DNA of 64,000 nt from Salinibacterium hongtaonis (lineage in GTDB: Bacteria > Actinomycetota > Actinomycetes > Actinomycetales > Microbacteriaceae), in the NCBI RefSeq assembly GCF_003065485.1, contig NZ_CP026951.1, positions 620,001 to 684,000 on the forward strand, read 5' to 3'. The translations under genes were made by a program, and so were the position numbers. Below are positions 54,607-63,331 of this stretch, one piece after another. The notes under the pieces are model-generated. The model was not told the origin of the DNA. It searched no databases and saw only the letters and a program-made list of their open reading frames with translations. Within the stretch, counting starts at the first letter, position 1. Each line of letters begins with the position of its first letter.

Positions 54607-56333
54607 GTGGGGTAGCCGACGCCGAGGCGCTCCTGGCTCGCCTCGATTCCGAACAGCGTGAGGCCGCGCTGGCCACGCACGGCCCTGTCTGCATGCTCGC
54701 CGGTGCTGGCACCGGCAAGACCACCGCGATTACCCACCGAATTGCCTATGGCGTCGCGTCGGGCGTGTACCCGCCGAGCAAGGTCATGGCGCTCACGTTC
54801 ACGGCCAAGGCGGCGGGGGAGCTGCGGTCGCGCCTCAGGCGGCTCGGCGCCTCGGGCGTCTCTGCCCGCACCTTTCACGCCTCGGCCCTGGCTCAGCTCA
54901 ACTTCTTCTGGCCTCAGGTGATCGGCGGCACTATGCCCCGCATCGTGGACAGCAAGGGACGACTGCTCGGCCAGGCAGCCGAATCTCTGGGGCTCAAGCT
55001 CGACACGGCAACCCTTCGCGATCTGGCCGCAGAGATCGAATGGCGCAAGGTGTCTCGACTTAGCCTCGATGAATATGCCGAGGCAGACCGGGCGTTGCCA
55101 GCCACCGTGAATCTCGACCGCATGGTTGCGTTGCACAAGGCTTACGAAGACATCAAAGATTCACGTCGGCAGATCGACTTTGAAGATGTTCTGCTCGCGA
55201 CGGCGGGCATGATCGAATCCGAACCTCGCGTCGCCGACCATGTGCGGGAGCAGTACCGCTTCTTCGTCGTTGATGAGTACCAGGACGTCTCCCCGCTTCA
55301 GCACTATCTGCTCCAGCTGTGGTTGGGCGACCGCCAGGATGTGTGTGTCGTCGGAGACGCCAGCCAGACTATTTATTCGTTCGCCGGGGCATCGTCACGC
55401 TTTCTCCTACGGTTCCCCTCTGAGTACCCCGAGGCGACGGTTGTGCGCCTCGAGCGCAACTATCGCTCAGCCGGTCCGATCATCGAGACGGCCAACCAGC
55501 TCATGCGCGGTCGCCCGGGTGCCCTCGCGCTGCGCCCCGCGCCACCGGCGTCGACGTCGGCCGCCAAGACCAAGCAGTCCGCCGCCCCCACCTTCACCGC
55601 CCACGCCTCGGATGGTGCGGAGGCGAGGGCTGTCGCCCGGGCTATCGAAGCCGAACTGGCCGAGGGTGTGGAGCCGCAAGACATCGCTGTTCTCTATCGC
55701 GTGAACTCGCAGGCGGTTCTTCTCGAGGCGGCCCTGGGTGACCTCGGAATCACGACGAGGCTCACGGGAGCGAAGCGGTTTTTTGAACTGCCCGAGGTGA
55801 AGCAGGCGATCATGATGCTCAAGGGCGCGGTCGTCGGCGGTGCCGCCGAACCGCTGTTCAAGACCGTCAGCGATGTTCTGCGCTCGCTCGGTTGGTCGCA
55901 GCAGGCGCCGGAAACCCGCGGAGCAGTGCGTGATCGCTGGGAGTCGCTCAATACGATCATGACCCTCGCGGAGGAGGCGGGCAGAGGCATCCCGCTGCGT
56001 CGATTCGTCGACGACCTGAGCGATAGGGCCGCTACCCAGAACGAACCGACCATGCGCGCCGTGACCCTCGCGACCATCCACGCGGCAAAGGGCCTCGAGT
56101 GGTCGAGCGTCTACCTCGTTGGCCTCGGGGAGGGGCTGCTGCCCATCACCTACGCCAAGGACGAAGCGGCGATCGATGAGGAGCGGCGGCTGCTCTATGT
56201 GGGGATTACGCGAGCACGGGATCGACTGGCGCTCTCGTGGGCAGCTGCAGGACAGGGCGGCCAGCGTCAACCAAGCCGTTTCCTTGCGGAACTGCGCACC
56301 CGCACTCCTGGTGCACGCTCCACTCGCGGCTGA
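54603..56333 (+). CDS. uvrD2: UvrD2-type ATP-dependent DNA helicase, short form
   Basis: This 576-residue SF1 helicase has Walker A AGAGTGKTT, TFTAKAAGELRSRL, motif II VVDEYQDVSP, motif III VVGDASQTIYSFAGA, LERNYRS, TIHAAKGLEWSSVYLVG and VGITRARDRLALSW. It ends soon after PSRFLAELR. Mycobacterial UvrD2 continues with an HRDC domain and a tetracysteine module, both absent here. GTG 54603 overlaps the nudC stop (GTGA); the frame is open further upstream within nudC, but the conserved start lies here. The last 128 bases are antisense to the convergent cyclodehydratase-like gene. Confidence 0.9.
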   Translation: MSGVADAEALLARLDSEQREAALATHGPVCMLAGAGTGKTTAITHRIAYGVASGVYPPSKVMALTFTAKAAGELRSRLRRLGASGVSARTFHASALAQLNFFWPQVIGGTMPRIVDSKGRLLGQAAESLGLKLDTATLRDLAAEIEWRKVSRLSLDEYAEADRALPATVNLDRMVALHKAYEDIKDSRRQIDFEDVLLATAGMIESEPRVADHVREQYRFFVVDEYQDVSPLQHYLLQLWLGDRQDVCVVGDASQTIYSFAGASSRFLLRFPSEYPEATVVRLERNYRSAGPIIETANQLMRGRPGALALRPAPPASTSAAKTKQSAAPTFTAHASDGAEARAVARAIEAELAEGVEPQDIAVLYRVNSQAVLLEAALGDLGITTRLTGAKRFFELPEVKQAIMMLKGAVVGGAAEPLFKTVSDVLRSLGWSQQAPETRGAVRDRWESLNTIMTLAEEAGRGIPLRRFVDDLSDRAATQNEPTMRAVTLATIHAAKGLEWSSVYLVGLGEGLLPITYAKDEAAIDEERRLLYVGITRARDRLALSWAAAGQGGQRQPSRFLAELRTRTPGARSTRG

Positions 56334-57069
56334 CGCGACTGCCCGTCGCGGCCTCGATGCTCGTTGAGGTCGACACGGGGGTCTCGCCTCCTGCGAGCCG
56401 TGCCTCGATCAGGCGCATGACGTGCGCCGTGACTTCGGAGGCGAGCAGGCCGGTATCGAGGGCGCTTCGCCGCCCCCACAGCTGGGATGCGATGGCGGGC
56501 CATGCCGCGTCGTCGTCTCGACGATGCAGGTCAAGACAGTGCAGGCAGGCGGTTCGACCCGGCTCCACAAGCGGTCCGAGCCGAACGGCCTCGTCGCCGA
56601 GCACCACAGGAAGGTGCGCAATATCGCGCCGAAGCCACTCGCCGCGCTCGCTCGGCACCGTTACGTAGTGAGAGACGATCACGGCGATCGCGGGGCGCTG
56701 GGTGGCCGGCTCCCTGAGCAGTCCGCGCTCATCGAGGGCAAATCGCAGACGATCCGCCGTGATGCCCACTCCCGTCACCACAACGCCGTCCGGGTCCGCC
56801 GGCACCGGGCGAGGCACAAGAGCGGGGGCGAGCATGCTGAGAAGGGCGTCGACGTCGTGCTGCGCTATCGCGGCGGCGTCGGCGATGAGACCCAGCGCAG
56901 GTCGGCTCGTGCCGCCGACGAGTGCGGCGAGCAGGCGTTCCTGCGCATTGGTCACGCCGGACATCACCACCGCGGGGCGATCCACCCCGATCTGCAAGCT
57001 ATCGGGGCTGCGCCAGACGAGGGGGAGTCGGGGGTCGATTCGCAGGGGCACGCCGTCATGATGGAGCAC
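56206..57069 (-). CDS. Cyclodehydratase-like (ThiF/TOMM-related) protein
   Basis: This 287-residue protein resembles the actinobacterial proteins annotated as bacteriocin-type cyclodehydratase or TOMM leader-peptide-binding proteins. The mark is RLGPLVEPGRTACLHCLDLH, followed by DDDAAWPAIASQLW, and near the end HQECGCA. The CxxC and CGC cysteines could bind zinc. No precursor peptide or YcaO gene is present, and the family is a conserved neighbour of uvrD2 in actinobacteria (compare Rv3196), so a housekeeping role is likelier than a bacteriocin. GTG 57069 is the start. About 30 residues beyond ECGC overlap uvrD2. Confidence 0.78.
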   Translation of the reverse strand: MLHHDGVPLRIDPRLPLVWRSPDSLQIGVDRPAVVMSGVTNAQERLLAALVGGTSRPALGLIADAAAIAQHDVDALLSMLAPALVPRPVPADPDGVVVTGVGITADRLRFALDERGLLREPATQRPAIAVIVSHYVTVPSERGEWLRRDIAHLPVVLGDEAVRLGPLVEPGRTACLHCLDLHRRDDDAAWPAIASQLWGRRSALDTGLLASEVTAHVMRLIEARLAGGETPVSTSTSIEAATGSRVSREWSVHQECGCAVPQGNGLVDAGRPVLQLPTRAPVDPVLA

Positions 57070-57110
57070 TCGGCGGGTCAGCCGCCGAAGTTTTCCACAC
57101 GCCGCCTGTC

Positions 57111-58460
57111 TTAGCCTTCTGTGGGGCGCTCGCCGTTGTCGTCGCCGAGCAACTCTTCGATGGCCCTGTCGATGTCATCAAGCTCTGGCTCGGGGCCCGT
57201 AAGGCGGGCGATGAGCTCAGCCGGGGAGTCGATATCGGCCGAGGTCGGCACAAGGTCGGGGTGTGACCAGAGCGCGTCGCGTTCGTCGGCGCCAACGGCA
57301 TCCGTCACCTGCTGCCACATGGCCGCAGCCTCCCGCAGGCGACGGGGCCGCAATTCGAGGCCCACCAGGGTGGCGAAGGCCGACTCGGCCGGGCCGCCCG
57401 ATGCCCTGCGGCGACGCACCATCTCGGCGATGGCGGCGCTCGATGGCAGCCGCGTCGTCGCGCTCGCCGTCACGACATCGACCCATCCTTCGATGAGGGC
57501 CAGGATTGTTTCGAGCCGGGTGAGGGCCGCAATCTGGGCCTCCGTCTTGGGCGGGATGAGCGCGCCACTCTGCAGAGCATCCCGCAACTGCTCCGGGTTC
57601 GACGGGTCGAAGTCGATGGCGAGCTGCTCGAGCGGCTCCGTGTCGATGTGGATGCCACGGGCATATTCGGTGATCGCCGAGATCAGCTGCAGACGCAGCC
57701 ACTTTGCGTGACGGAACAGGCGGGCATGAGCCAGCTCGCGAACCGACAGGTAGATCTGCACCTGGTCGGCCGGAATATCGAGCCCCTCACCAAACGCGGC
57801 GACGTTCTGCGGCAGGATCGCAGCCTGGTGCTCCGAGACTCCCTCGGCGCTGAGAAGTGGGATGCCGATGTCGCCGCCGGAGACGACCTCGGTCGAGAGC
57901 TGGCCCACAACCTGGCCGAGCTGCATCGCGAACAGCGTGCCGGCGATATTGCGCAGCAAAGGGCCAGCGTTCGTGAGCATGCTCGCGATCTCTTCAGGAG
58001 CCTGCTGGCGAATCACGTCGGTCAGAGCATCCGCAATGCTCGTGGCGACGGGCTCGGCAAGCTGGGTCCACACGGGCATTGTTGCCGAGACCCATTCACT
58101 GCGGCTCAGAATGCGGGGCTCGACGGTGAGTTCGGTGATCGAGGTGACCTCGCCGAGCCACAGGGCGGCGATCGAGAGAACCTGGTGAAAGGCCTCGCGG
58201 TCGGCAGGGGTGACGGCAGAGACGTCGGCGGAGGCGATAGCAATGGCCTGTTCGCGAGCGACATCCCAGTTGATGCCGTCGCCCGACTGCTGAAGTGCGC
58301 TCTGCAGCTGGCTGATCAGTTGAGCAATGAGACGGGGGTCATCGGGGAGCCCTGCGGCTCCGGCGAGGCGCTGCGGGTCGATGTCGGAGTTGCCGGAAAG
58401 AAGCTCCCGAAGCATCTCCCGGAACTCCTCCTCTGGGTCGCGTTGGGATTCATCAGCCAT
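57111..58460 (-). CDS. DUF2342 zinc-dependent metalloprotease-like protein
   Basis: This 449-residue protein matches the actinobacterial DUF2342 family (compare Rv3195). It begins with a disordered acidic stretch, and GTLFAMQLGQVVGQLSTEVVSGGDIG is the conserved core. SVRELAHARLFRHAKWL (Glu242 and His245 of an ExxH pair) with EGWVDVV (324-330) forms the zincin-like site. Substrates are unknown. ATG 58460 was chosen as the first start before the family domain. It is co-directional with the cyclodehydratase-like gene and divergent from the PDZ protease gene, as in mycobacteria. Confidence 0.88.
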   Translation of the reverse strand: MADESQRDPEEEFREMLRELLSGNSDIDPQRLAGAAGLPDDPRLIAQLISQLQSALQQSGDGINWDVAREQAIAIASADVSAVTPADREAFHQVLSIAALWLGEVTSITELTVEPRILSRSEWVSATMPVWTQLAEPVATSIADALTDVIRQQAPEEIASMLTNAGPLLRNIAGTLFAMQLGQVVGQLSTEVVSGGDIGIPLLSAEGVSEHQAAILPQNVAAFGEGLDIPADQVQIYLSVRELAHARLFRHAKWLRLQLISAITEYARGIHIDTEPLEQLAIDFDPSNPEQLRDALQSGALIPPKTEAQIAALTRLETILALIEGWVDVVTASATTRLPSSAAIAEMVRRRRASGGPAESAFATLVGLELRPRRLREAAAMWQQVTDAVGADERDALWSHPDLVPTSADIDSPAELIARLTGPEPELDDIDRAIEELLGDDNGERPTEG

Positions 58461-58563
58461 ACGAACTACGCTAGCCGCTGCATCCTCTGGATGCCTGTGT
58501 TTTGACCGGAGGCAGCCGCCTCGACTGTGCGCCCGTGGCGAACAGCGCTGCGAAAGGACCACG

Positions 58564-59688
58564 GTGTCGCTCTTCACCACCCCCACCAACAGCCAGGGCA
58601 GAGATCGGTTGCCTCGACGGCTCCGAGTGGGGTGGACTCTCGTTCTCGTTGCTGCAGCCGCAATCGTGGCGTTTTCGTTCCTGCCCACCCCCTACGTCAT
58701 CCAACAGCCCGGGCCCGTCTTCGACACCCTGGGCACGGTCGAGATCGATGACAAAGAGGTTCCGCTCATCGACATCGACGCCGAAACCTATCCGACGGAC
58801 GGGTCGCTCGACATGCTCACGGTGAGCGTCGTCGGCAGCAGGGAGACGCGGCCCAACTGGTTCTCGGTCGCGCAGGCCTGGTTCGATTCGAGCAAGGCTG
58901 TGCTGCCCCTCGACTCGATGTACCCACAGGGTGTCACCCTCGAGCAGAGCCGCGAAGAGAGCCGCATCGAGATGGAAAACTCGCAGCACGATGCCGTAGC
59001 GGCCGCCCTGCGCCAACTCGGCTACGACGTTCCGACGACCCTCACCATCGCGACCGTCGAGGAGGGTTACCCGGCCGAAGGGCTCCTCGAAGTCGGCGAC
59101 CAGATTGTCACCGTCAACGGTGAGTCGTTCGCCGATGTAGCGAGCATGCGAGAGGAGTTGGCCGACAACGGAACCGAAAGCCCCGCAACGATCGAGGTGG
59201 TTCGCGATGGCGAAGCCAAAACGTTCGAGGTGACGCCCGTGCCCAGCGAGCTGACGGGCGTGCCGATTGTGGGCGTCGCCGTGCAGGTCTCCTATGAGCT
59301 GCCGGTCGATGTGACGATTCGTCTCGACAAAGTGGGCGGACCGTCGGCCGGGCTGATGTTCGCGCTTGGCATCTACGACAAGCTCACGCCGGGCGATGAG
59401 ACCGGGGGAGAGAGCATCGCTGGCACCGGGACCATCACGGGGACCGGCGAGGTCGGGGCGATCGGCGGTGTTCGGCAAAAGATGTACGGAGCCCTCAAGG
59501 CGGGCGCCGACTGGATGCTCGTGCCGGCCAGCAATTGCGCCGACGTTGCAGGAAACGAACCGGATGGGCTCTCGGTTTTTGCCGTAGCAACGCTAGCCGA
59601 GGCGCTCACGGCACTCGAGGGAATCAGTGGCGGATCGACCGACGATCTGCAGACCTGCGACGCCGTCGCGGCGGCCGCGGCTCGCTGA
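58564..59688 (+). CDS. Membrane-anchored PDZ-Lon (S16) protease
   Basis: This 374-residue protein has one N-terminal membrane helix (VGWTLVLVAAAAIVAFSFL, about 21-39). An outer PDZ domain follows (about 150-240, AEGLLEVGDQIVTVNGESF), then a Lon-type protease domain. The catalytic dyad is Ser261 in GGPSAGLMFAL and Lys306 in GGVRQKMYGALKAGADW. It belongs to the YlbL/Rv3194c family of exported S16 proteases. GTG 58564 follows GAAAGGA and gives the normal length; the open frame upstream is antisense to DUF2342. UPF0182 follows on the same strand. Confidence 0.93.
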   Translation: MSLFTTPTNSQGRDRLPRRLRVGWTLVLVAAAAIVAFSFLPTPYVIQQPGPVFDTLGTVEIDDKEVPLIDIDAETYPTDGSLDMLTVSVVGSRETRPNWFSVAQAWFDSSKAVLPLDSMYPQGVTLEQSREESRIEMENSQHDAVAAALRQLGYDVPTTLTIATVEEGYPAEGLLEVGDQIVTVNGESFADVASMREELADNGTESPATIEVVRDGEAKTFEVTPVPSELTGVPIVGVAVQVSYELPVDVTIRLDKVGGPSAGLMFALGIYDKLTPGDETGGESIAGTGTITGTGEVGAIGGVRQKMYGALKAGADWMLVPASNCADVAGNEPDGLSVFAVATLAEALTALEGISGGSTDDLQTCDAVAAAAAR

Positions 59689-59765
59689 AAGGCGTTCTCG
59701 CAGGATCGCAGTATTCCGGCACGTTAAGCTAGGCGTACGACGCCCGAGTTCTCACCAGGAGTACA

Positions 59766-62654
59766 GTGACTTCCGCACAAGCCCAGACACCCAGCTCAAG
59801 CAAGCGGGGAACGCTCGTCATCACGGCAGTAATCATCGCTGTTGCCGTAGTGCTGTTCTTTCTCTTTTCCGGCCTCTACACCGACTGGCTCTGGTACGAG
59901 CAGCTCGGGTTCGAGTCTGTTCTGACCACTCAATGGCTCGCCCGAAGCGTGATGTTCGCCATCGGTTTCGTCGCCATGGCGGTGCCCGTCTGGGCCAGCA
60001 TCGAGATCGCGTTCCGCAAACGCCCGGTCTACGCCAAGCTCAACGCGCAGCTTGACCGCTACCAGCAGGTCGTCGAGCCGCTGCGTCGCCTCGCGACCTT
60101 CGGCATTCCGATCGCGTTCGGTTTCTTTGCGGGAATCGCCTCGGCATCCCGCTGGGAGGTTGCGCTCATGTGGCTCAACCGCACGCCCTCCGGTGAGGTC
60201 GACCCGCAGTTCGGGCTCGACATCTCGTTCTACCTGTTCGAGCTGCCGTTCTACCAGGGCGTCGTCACCTTCGCCTCGGCGGTCGTCATCATCTCCGCTC
60301 TTGCTGCTCTCGCGACGAGCTACCTCTATGGCGCGATTCGCGTCAGCGGGCGCGAGGTGCGCATCTCCAAGACGGCGCGCATCCAGCTTGCAGTCATGGC
60401 CGCCATTTATCTGTTGCTGCAGGCCGTTGCGTTCTGGCTCGACCAGTACGCGACCCTCTCCGAGTCGAGCAGCGGGCTCATCACGGGTGCGTCGTACACC
60501 GACGTCAACGCCGTGATCCCCGGCAAGGCGATCATCGCCGGTGTTGCCGCCTTCGTCGCCGTGCTCTTCTTGATCACGGCCTTCATTGGCCGCTGGCGCC
60601 TGCCGATCGTTGGTACCGCGCTGCTCATCGTGAGCGCCATCCTCATCGGATCGGTCTACCCGTGGATCATCCAGCGCTTCCAGGTCGAGCCGAGCGCTCG
60701 CAGCCTCGAGTCGACCTATATCGAGCGCAACATCGAGGCAACTCGAACCGCATACGGTGTTGAGGATGTTGTGGAGACGCCATACTCGGCGACCTCCACT
60801 GCAGAGCCCGGCCAGCTGCGTGACGACGCCCAGACCACGGCGAGCATCCGCATCCTGGACCCTGCGCTCGTGTCTGACTCGTTCCGCCAGCTTGAGCAGA
60901 TCAAGCAGTACTACTCGTTCGCCGAGCACCTCGACGTTGACCGTTATGTGGTCGACGGCGAGACGCAAGACACCGTAATCGCGGTGCGTGAGGTCAACGC
61001 CGCCAACACGGGTGGAACGAACAGCAAGTACAACCAGACGTTCGTCTACACGCACGGCTACGGCGTTGTCGCCGCTGCTGGAAACCAGCGCACGGCCGAC
61101 GGCATGCCCGAGTTCACGGAGTCTGGCATCCCCAGCACCGGAATCCTGGGCGAGTACGAGCCGCGCATCTACTTTGGCGAGTCGTCGCCCGAGTACTCGA
61201 TCGTCGGAGCGCCAGAAGGTGCACCCAAGATCGAGCTCGACTACCCGTCGGGTGGAGAAGAGAGCAACCAGAACGCCACCACCACCTACCAGGGTGATGG
61301 CGGGCCCAAGCTCGACAACTTCTTCAAGCAGCTCATCTTTGCGATCAAGTTCCAGTCGGAGCAGATCGTACTGTCGGATGCCGTCAATTCCGACTCGCAG
61401 ATCCTCTACGACCGTGACCCGCGTCAGCGTGTGCAGAAGGTTGCGCCGTACCTCACCCTCGACAGCGATGCCTACCCGGCCGTGGTCGACGAGAAGGTCG
61501 TCTGGGTTGTTGACGGTTACACGACGAGCGCGCAGTACCCGTACTCGCACGTCGAGGCGCTGAGCACCTCGATCGTCGACACCTACACCGACGAGCCGCT
61601 GGTTCCGCTCGACCAGATCAACTACATCCGCAACTCGGTCAAGGCGACCGTCGATGCCTACTCCGGTGAGGTCACCCTCTACGCGTGGGACGACGAGGAC
61701 CCCATCCTCGAGACGTGGCAGAAGATCTACCCGAGCACGATCAAGCCGGCCAGCGAAATGAGCGAGCAGCTGCTCGACCATGTTCGTTACCCCGCCGACC
61801 TGTTCAAGGTGCAGCGCGCCATCCTCGGCACGTACCACGTCACCGATTCGAACTCGTTCTACTCGGGCGACGACGCATGGGCCACCCCGGTTGATCCAAC
61901 GGCTCCTGCCGCAACCGCCAAGGCTCAGCCGCCGTACTACCTGTCGATGCAGCTGCCCGGAATGGAAGCTCCGGCGTTCTCGCTCTACTCGACCTACATC
62001 CCCAAGTCGGCGGGTGAGTCGCGCAACGTGCTCACGGGCTACCTCGCGGTCAACTCCGACCCGGGCGAGGACTACGGAAAGTTCACGCTGCTGACGCTGC
62101 CCAAGCAGGACACGGTGCCAGGCCCCGGCCAGGTTCAGAACAACTTCAACGCTGACCCCACGGTCTCGCGTGAGTTGAACATCCTCAACCAGGGCGCCAC
62201 GACGGTCAAGAAGGGCAACCTGCTTACCCTTCCGGTCGGTGGAGGCCTGCTCTATGTGCAGCCGGTCTACGTGCAGTCGACGGGTGAGACCAGCTACCCG
62301 GTTCTGCAGAAGGTGCTCGTGAACTTCGGTGACAAGATCGCCTTCGAAGACAGCCTGGATGCTGCCCTCGATGCGATCTTCGGCGGAGACTCCGGCGCCG
62401 CTGCGGGTGATCAGGGTGTCCCCGGTGCAACACCGGGAACGCCCACCACGCCGACGACGCCCGACACCGACGGTGACGCAGACGGCGCGACCGGCGGCGA
62501 CGCCGGCACCGAGTTCGAGCAGGCTCTGGCCGACGCTCAGTCAGCACTCAAGGAGCGCGAGGCCGCGTACGCTGCCAACGATCTCGTTGCTGCGGCCCAG
62601 GCCGACCAGAAGCTCCAGGACGCCCTGGAGAGGCTCTTCACCGCATCCAACTAA
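59766..62654 (+). CDS. UPF0182 family membrane protein
   Basis: This 962-residue protein has about seven N-terminal helices (from VIIAVAVVLFFLFSGLYTDWLWYEQLGF) and a large outer domain (about 310-880). Its C-terminus is low-complexity and acidic (TPTTPTTPDTDGDADG), followed by a helical end. It matches the UPF0182 family (compare Rv3193c), common in actinobacteria and cyanobacteria and of unknown function. GTG 59766 has an AGGAGT site. It is the last gene of the conserved block and is followed by a hairpin. Confidence 0.93.
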   Translation: MTSAQAQTPSSSKRGTLVITAVIIAVAVVLFFLFSGLYTDWLWYEQLGFESVLTTQWLARSVMFAIGFVAMAVPVWASIEIAFRKRPVYAKLNAQLDRYQQVVEPLRRLATFGIPIAFGFFAGIASASRWEVALMWLNRTPSGEVDPQFGLDISFYLFELPFYQGVVTFASAVVIISALAALATSYLYGAIRVSGREVRISKTARIQLAVMAAIYLLLQAVAFWLDQYATLSESSSGLITGASYTDVNAVIPGKAIIAGVAAFVAVLFLITAFIGRWRLPIVGTALLIVSAILIGSVYPWIIQRFQVEPSARSLESTYIERNIEATRTAYGVEDVVETPYSATSTAEPGQLRDDAQTTASIRILDPALVSDSFRQLEQIKQYYSFAEHLDVDRYVVDGETQDTVIAVREVNAANTGGTNSKYNQTFVYTHGYGVVAAAGNQRTADGMPEFTESGIPSTGILGEYEPRIYFGESSPEYSIVGAPEGAPKIELDYPSGGEESNQNATTTYQGDGGPKLDNFFKQLIFAIKFQSEQIVLSDAVNSDSQILYDRDPRQRVQKVAPYLTLDSDAYPAVVDEKVVWVVDGYTTSAQYPYSHVEALSTSIVDTYTDEPLVPLDQINYIRNSVKATVDAYSGEVTLYAWDDEDPILETWQKIYPSTIKPASEMSEQLLDHVRYPADLFKVQRAILGTYHVTDSNSFYSGDDAWATPVDPTAPAATAKAQPPYYLSMQLPGMEAPAFSLYSTYIPKSAGESRNVLTGYLAVNSDPGEDYGKFTLLTLPKQDTVPGPGQVQNNFNADPTVSRELNILNQGATTVKKGNLLTLPVGGGLLYVQPVYVQSTGETSYPVLQKVLVNFGDKIAFEDSLDAALDAIFGGDSGAAAGDQGVPGATPGTPTTPTTPDTDGDADGATGGDAGTEFEQALADAQSALKEREAAYAANDLVAAAQADQKLQDALERLFTASN

Positions 62655-62659
62655 CGCTG

Positions 62660-62697
62660 CACCGAAGCCGCCCGTGGTCAAGCGGGCGGTTTCGGTG
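62660..62697 (+). terminator. Hairpin after the UPF0182 gene
   Basis: Arms 62660-62674 and 62683-62697 form a 15-bp stem with one G-U pair, just after the stop. No T-run follows, so termination may be partial and read into the initiator tRNA 22 bases later. Confidence 0.65.
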
Positions 62698-62718
62698 TGG
62701 TAAAGTTGTCTCTTGTAA

Positions 62719-62795
62719 CGCGGGGTGGAGCAGCTCGGTAGCTCGCTGGGCTCATAACCCAGAGGTCGTAGGTTCAAATCCTGCCCCCGCAACCA
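62719..62795 (+). tRNA. Initiator tRNA-fMet (CAT)
   Basis: The 77-base cloverleaf begins CGCGGGG and ends CCCCGCAACCA, so position 1 (C) faces A72 without pairing, the initiator hallmark. The anticodon stem has the three G-C pairs (GGG/CCC) typical of initiators, around the loop CTCATAA. The T-arm GGTTCAAATCC is normal, and CCA is encoded. Confidence 0.97.
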
Positions 62796-62831
62796 AATCC
62801 CGGTTCTGAAGTGTTTCAGCAATTGGGTAAC

Positions 62832-62872
62832 AAGGACCGGGACGATTGAAAAATCGTCCCGGTCCTTTTTTT
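62832..62872 (+). terminator. Strong terminator after tRNA-fMet
   Basis: A perfect 16-bp stem (62832-62847 with 62852-62867), loop GAAA and a run of seven T make a textbook intrinsic terminator. It lies 36 bases after the tRNA. The remaining bases to 63040 hold nothing recognised. Confidence 0.93.
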
Positions 62873-63040
62873 GTTGCCTACTTCTTGTTGCCACGATCGC
62901 GTCAGCCAATGGTTTCGCCTCGGCGGCTGCGTGAGTGGCCACTTTCTGCGCCATAGCTCGAGTTTTGATGCAGAATCTGACCACTCGCCAGTCCGCGAGT
63001 GGGCATGAGGCCCCTACTTCTCCGAGCGGCTGGTCGATGG

Positions 63041-63274
63041 TCAGTCAGAAGCCGTTCGGAGTTGCTCCTGCCACCGCCGCCGTTCTCGGGCGACGAGCAC
63101 GGCAAGTATTCCCAAGACCCCGATGTCGTCCGCGAAGCCGAGCGGCCCCAGCAGCAGTTCGGGGATGAGGTCGATCGGCGAGATCGCGTAGACAGCGGCG
63201 GCGATCGCGGCGATCCAGGTCGTCGGCGAGACGCGGTGCTCCCCGCGCCTGACCGCGTTTAGGAATCTCCACAT
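63041..63274 (-). CDS. DUF1232 (YkvA) small membrane protein
   Basis: This 77-residue protein matches DUF1232: the mark is AVYAISPIDLIPELLLGPLG, followed by DDIGVLGILAVLVARE. It probably has two membrane segments. The function is unknown; family members are often involved in envelope or membrane homeostasis. ATG 63274 reads MWRFLNAVRRGEH. It is transcribed toward the initiator tRNA and lies 57 bases downstream of the Ig-like gene on the same strand. Confidence 0.87.
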   Translation of the reverse strand: MWRFLNAVRRGEHRVSPTTWIAAIAAAVYAISPIDLIPELLLGPLGFADDIGVLGILAVLVARERRRWQEQLRTASD

Positions 63275-63331
63275 GCACTAAGTGTGCATCACCGTCCGCG
63301 GCGAGGAAAGGTAAAGAACGAGGCTTGGAGG

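Noticed and set aside
56206-57069. Azole-containing bacteriocin (TOMM) cluster
   Set aside because: The protein resembles a leader-peptide-binding cyclodehydratase, but no YcaO protein, precursor peptide or dehydrogenase is present, and the gene is a regular neighbour of uvrD2 in actinobacteria.
59796-61838. A long open frame antisense to the UPF0182 gene
   Set aside because: The translation is low-complexity (Arg, Asp, Val, Leu) and matches no family, and the sense strand encodes a well-conserved protein.
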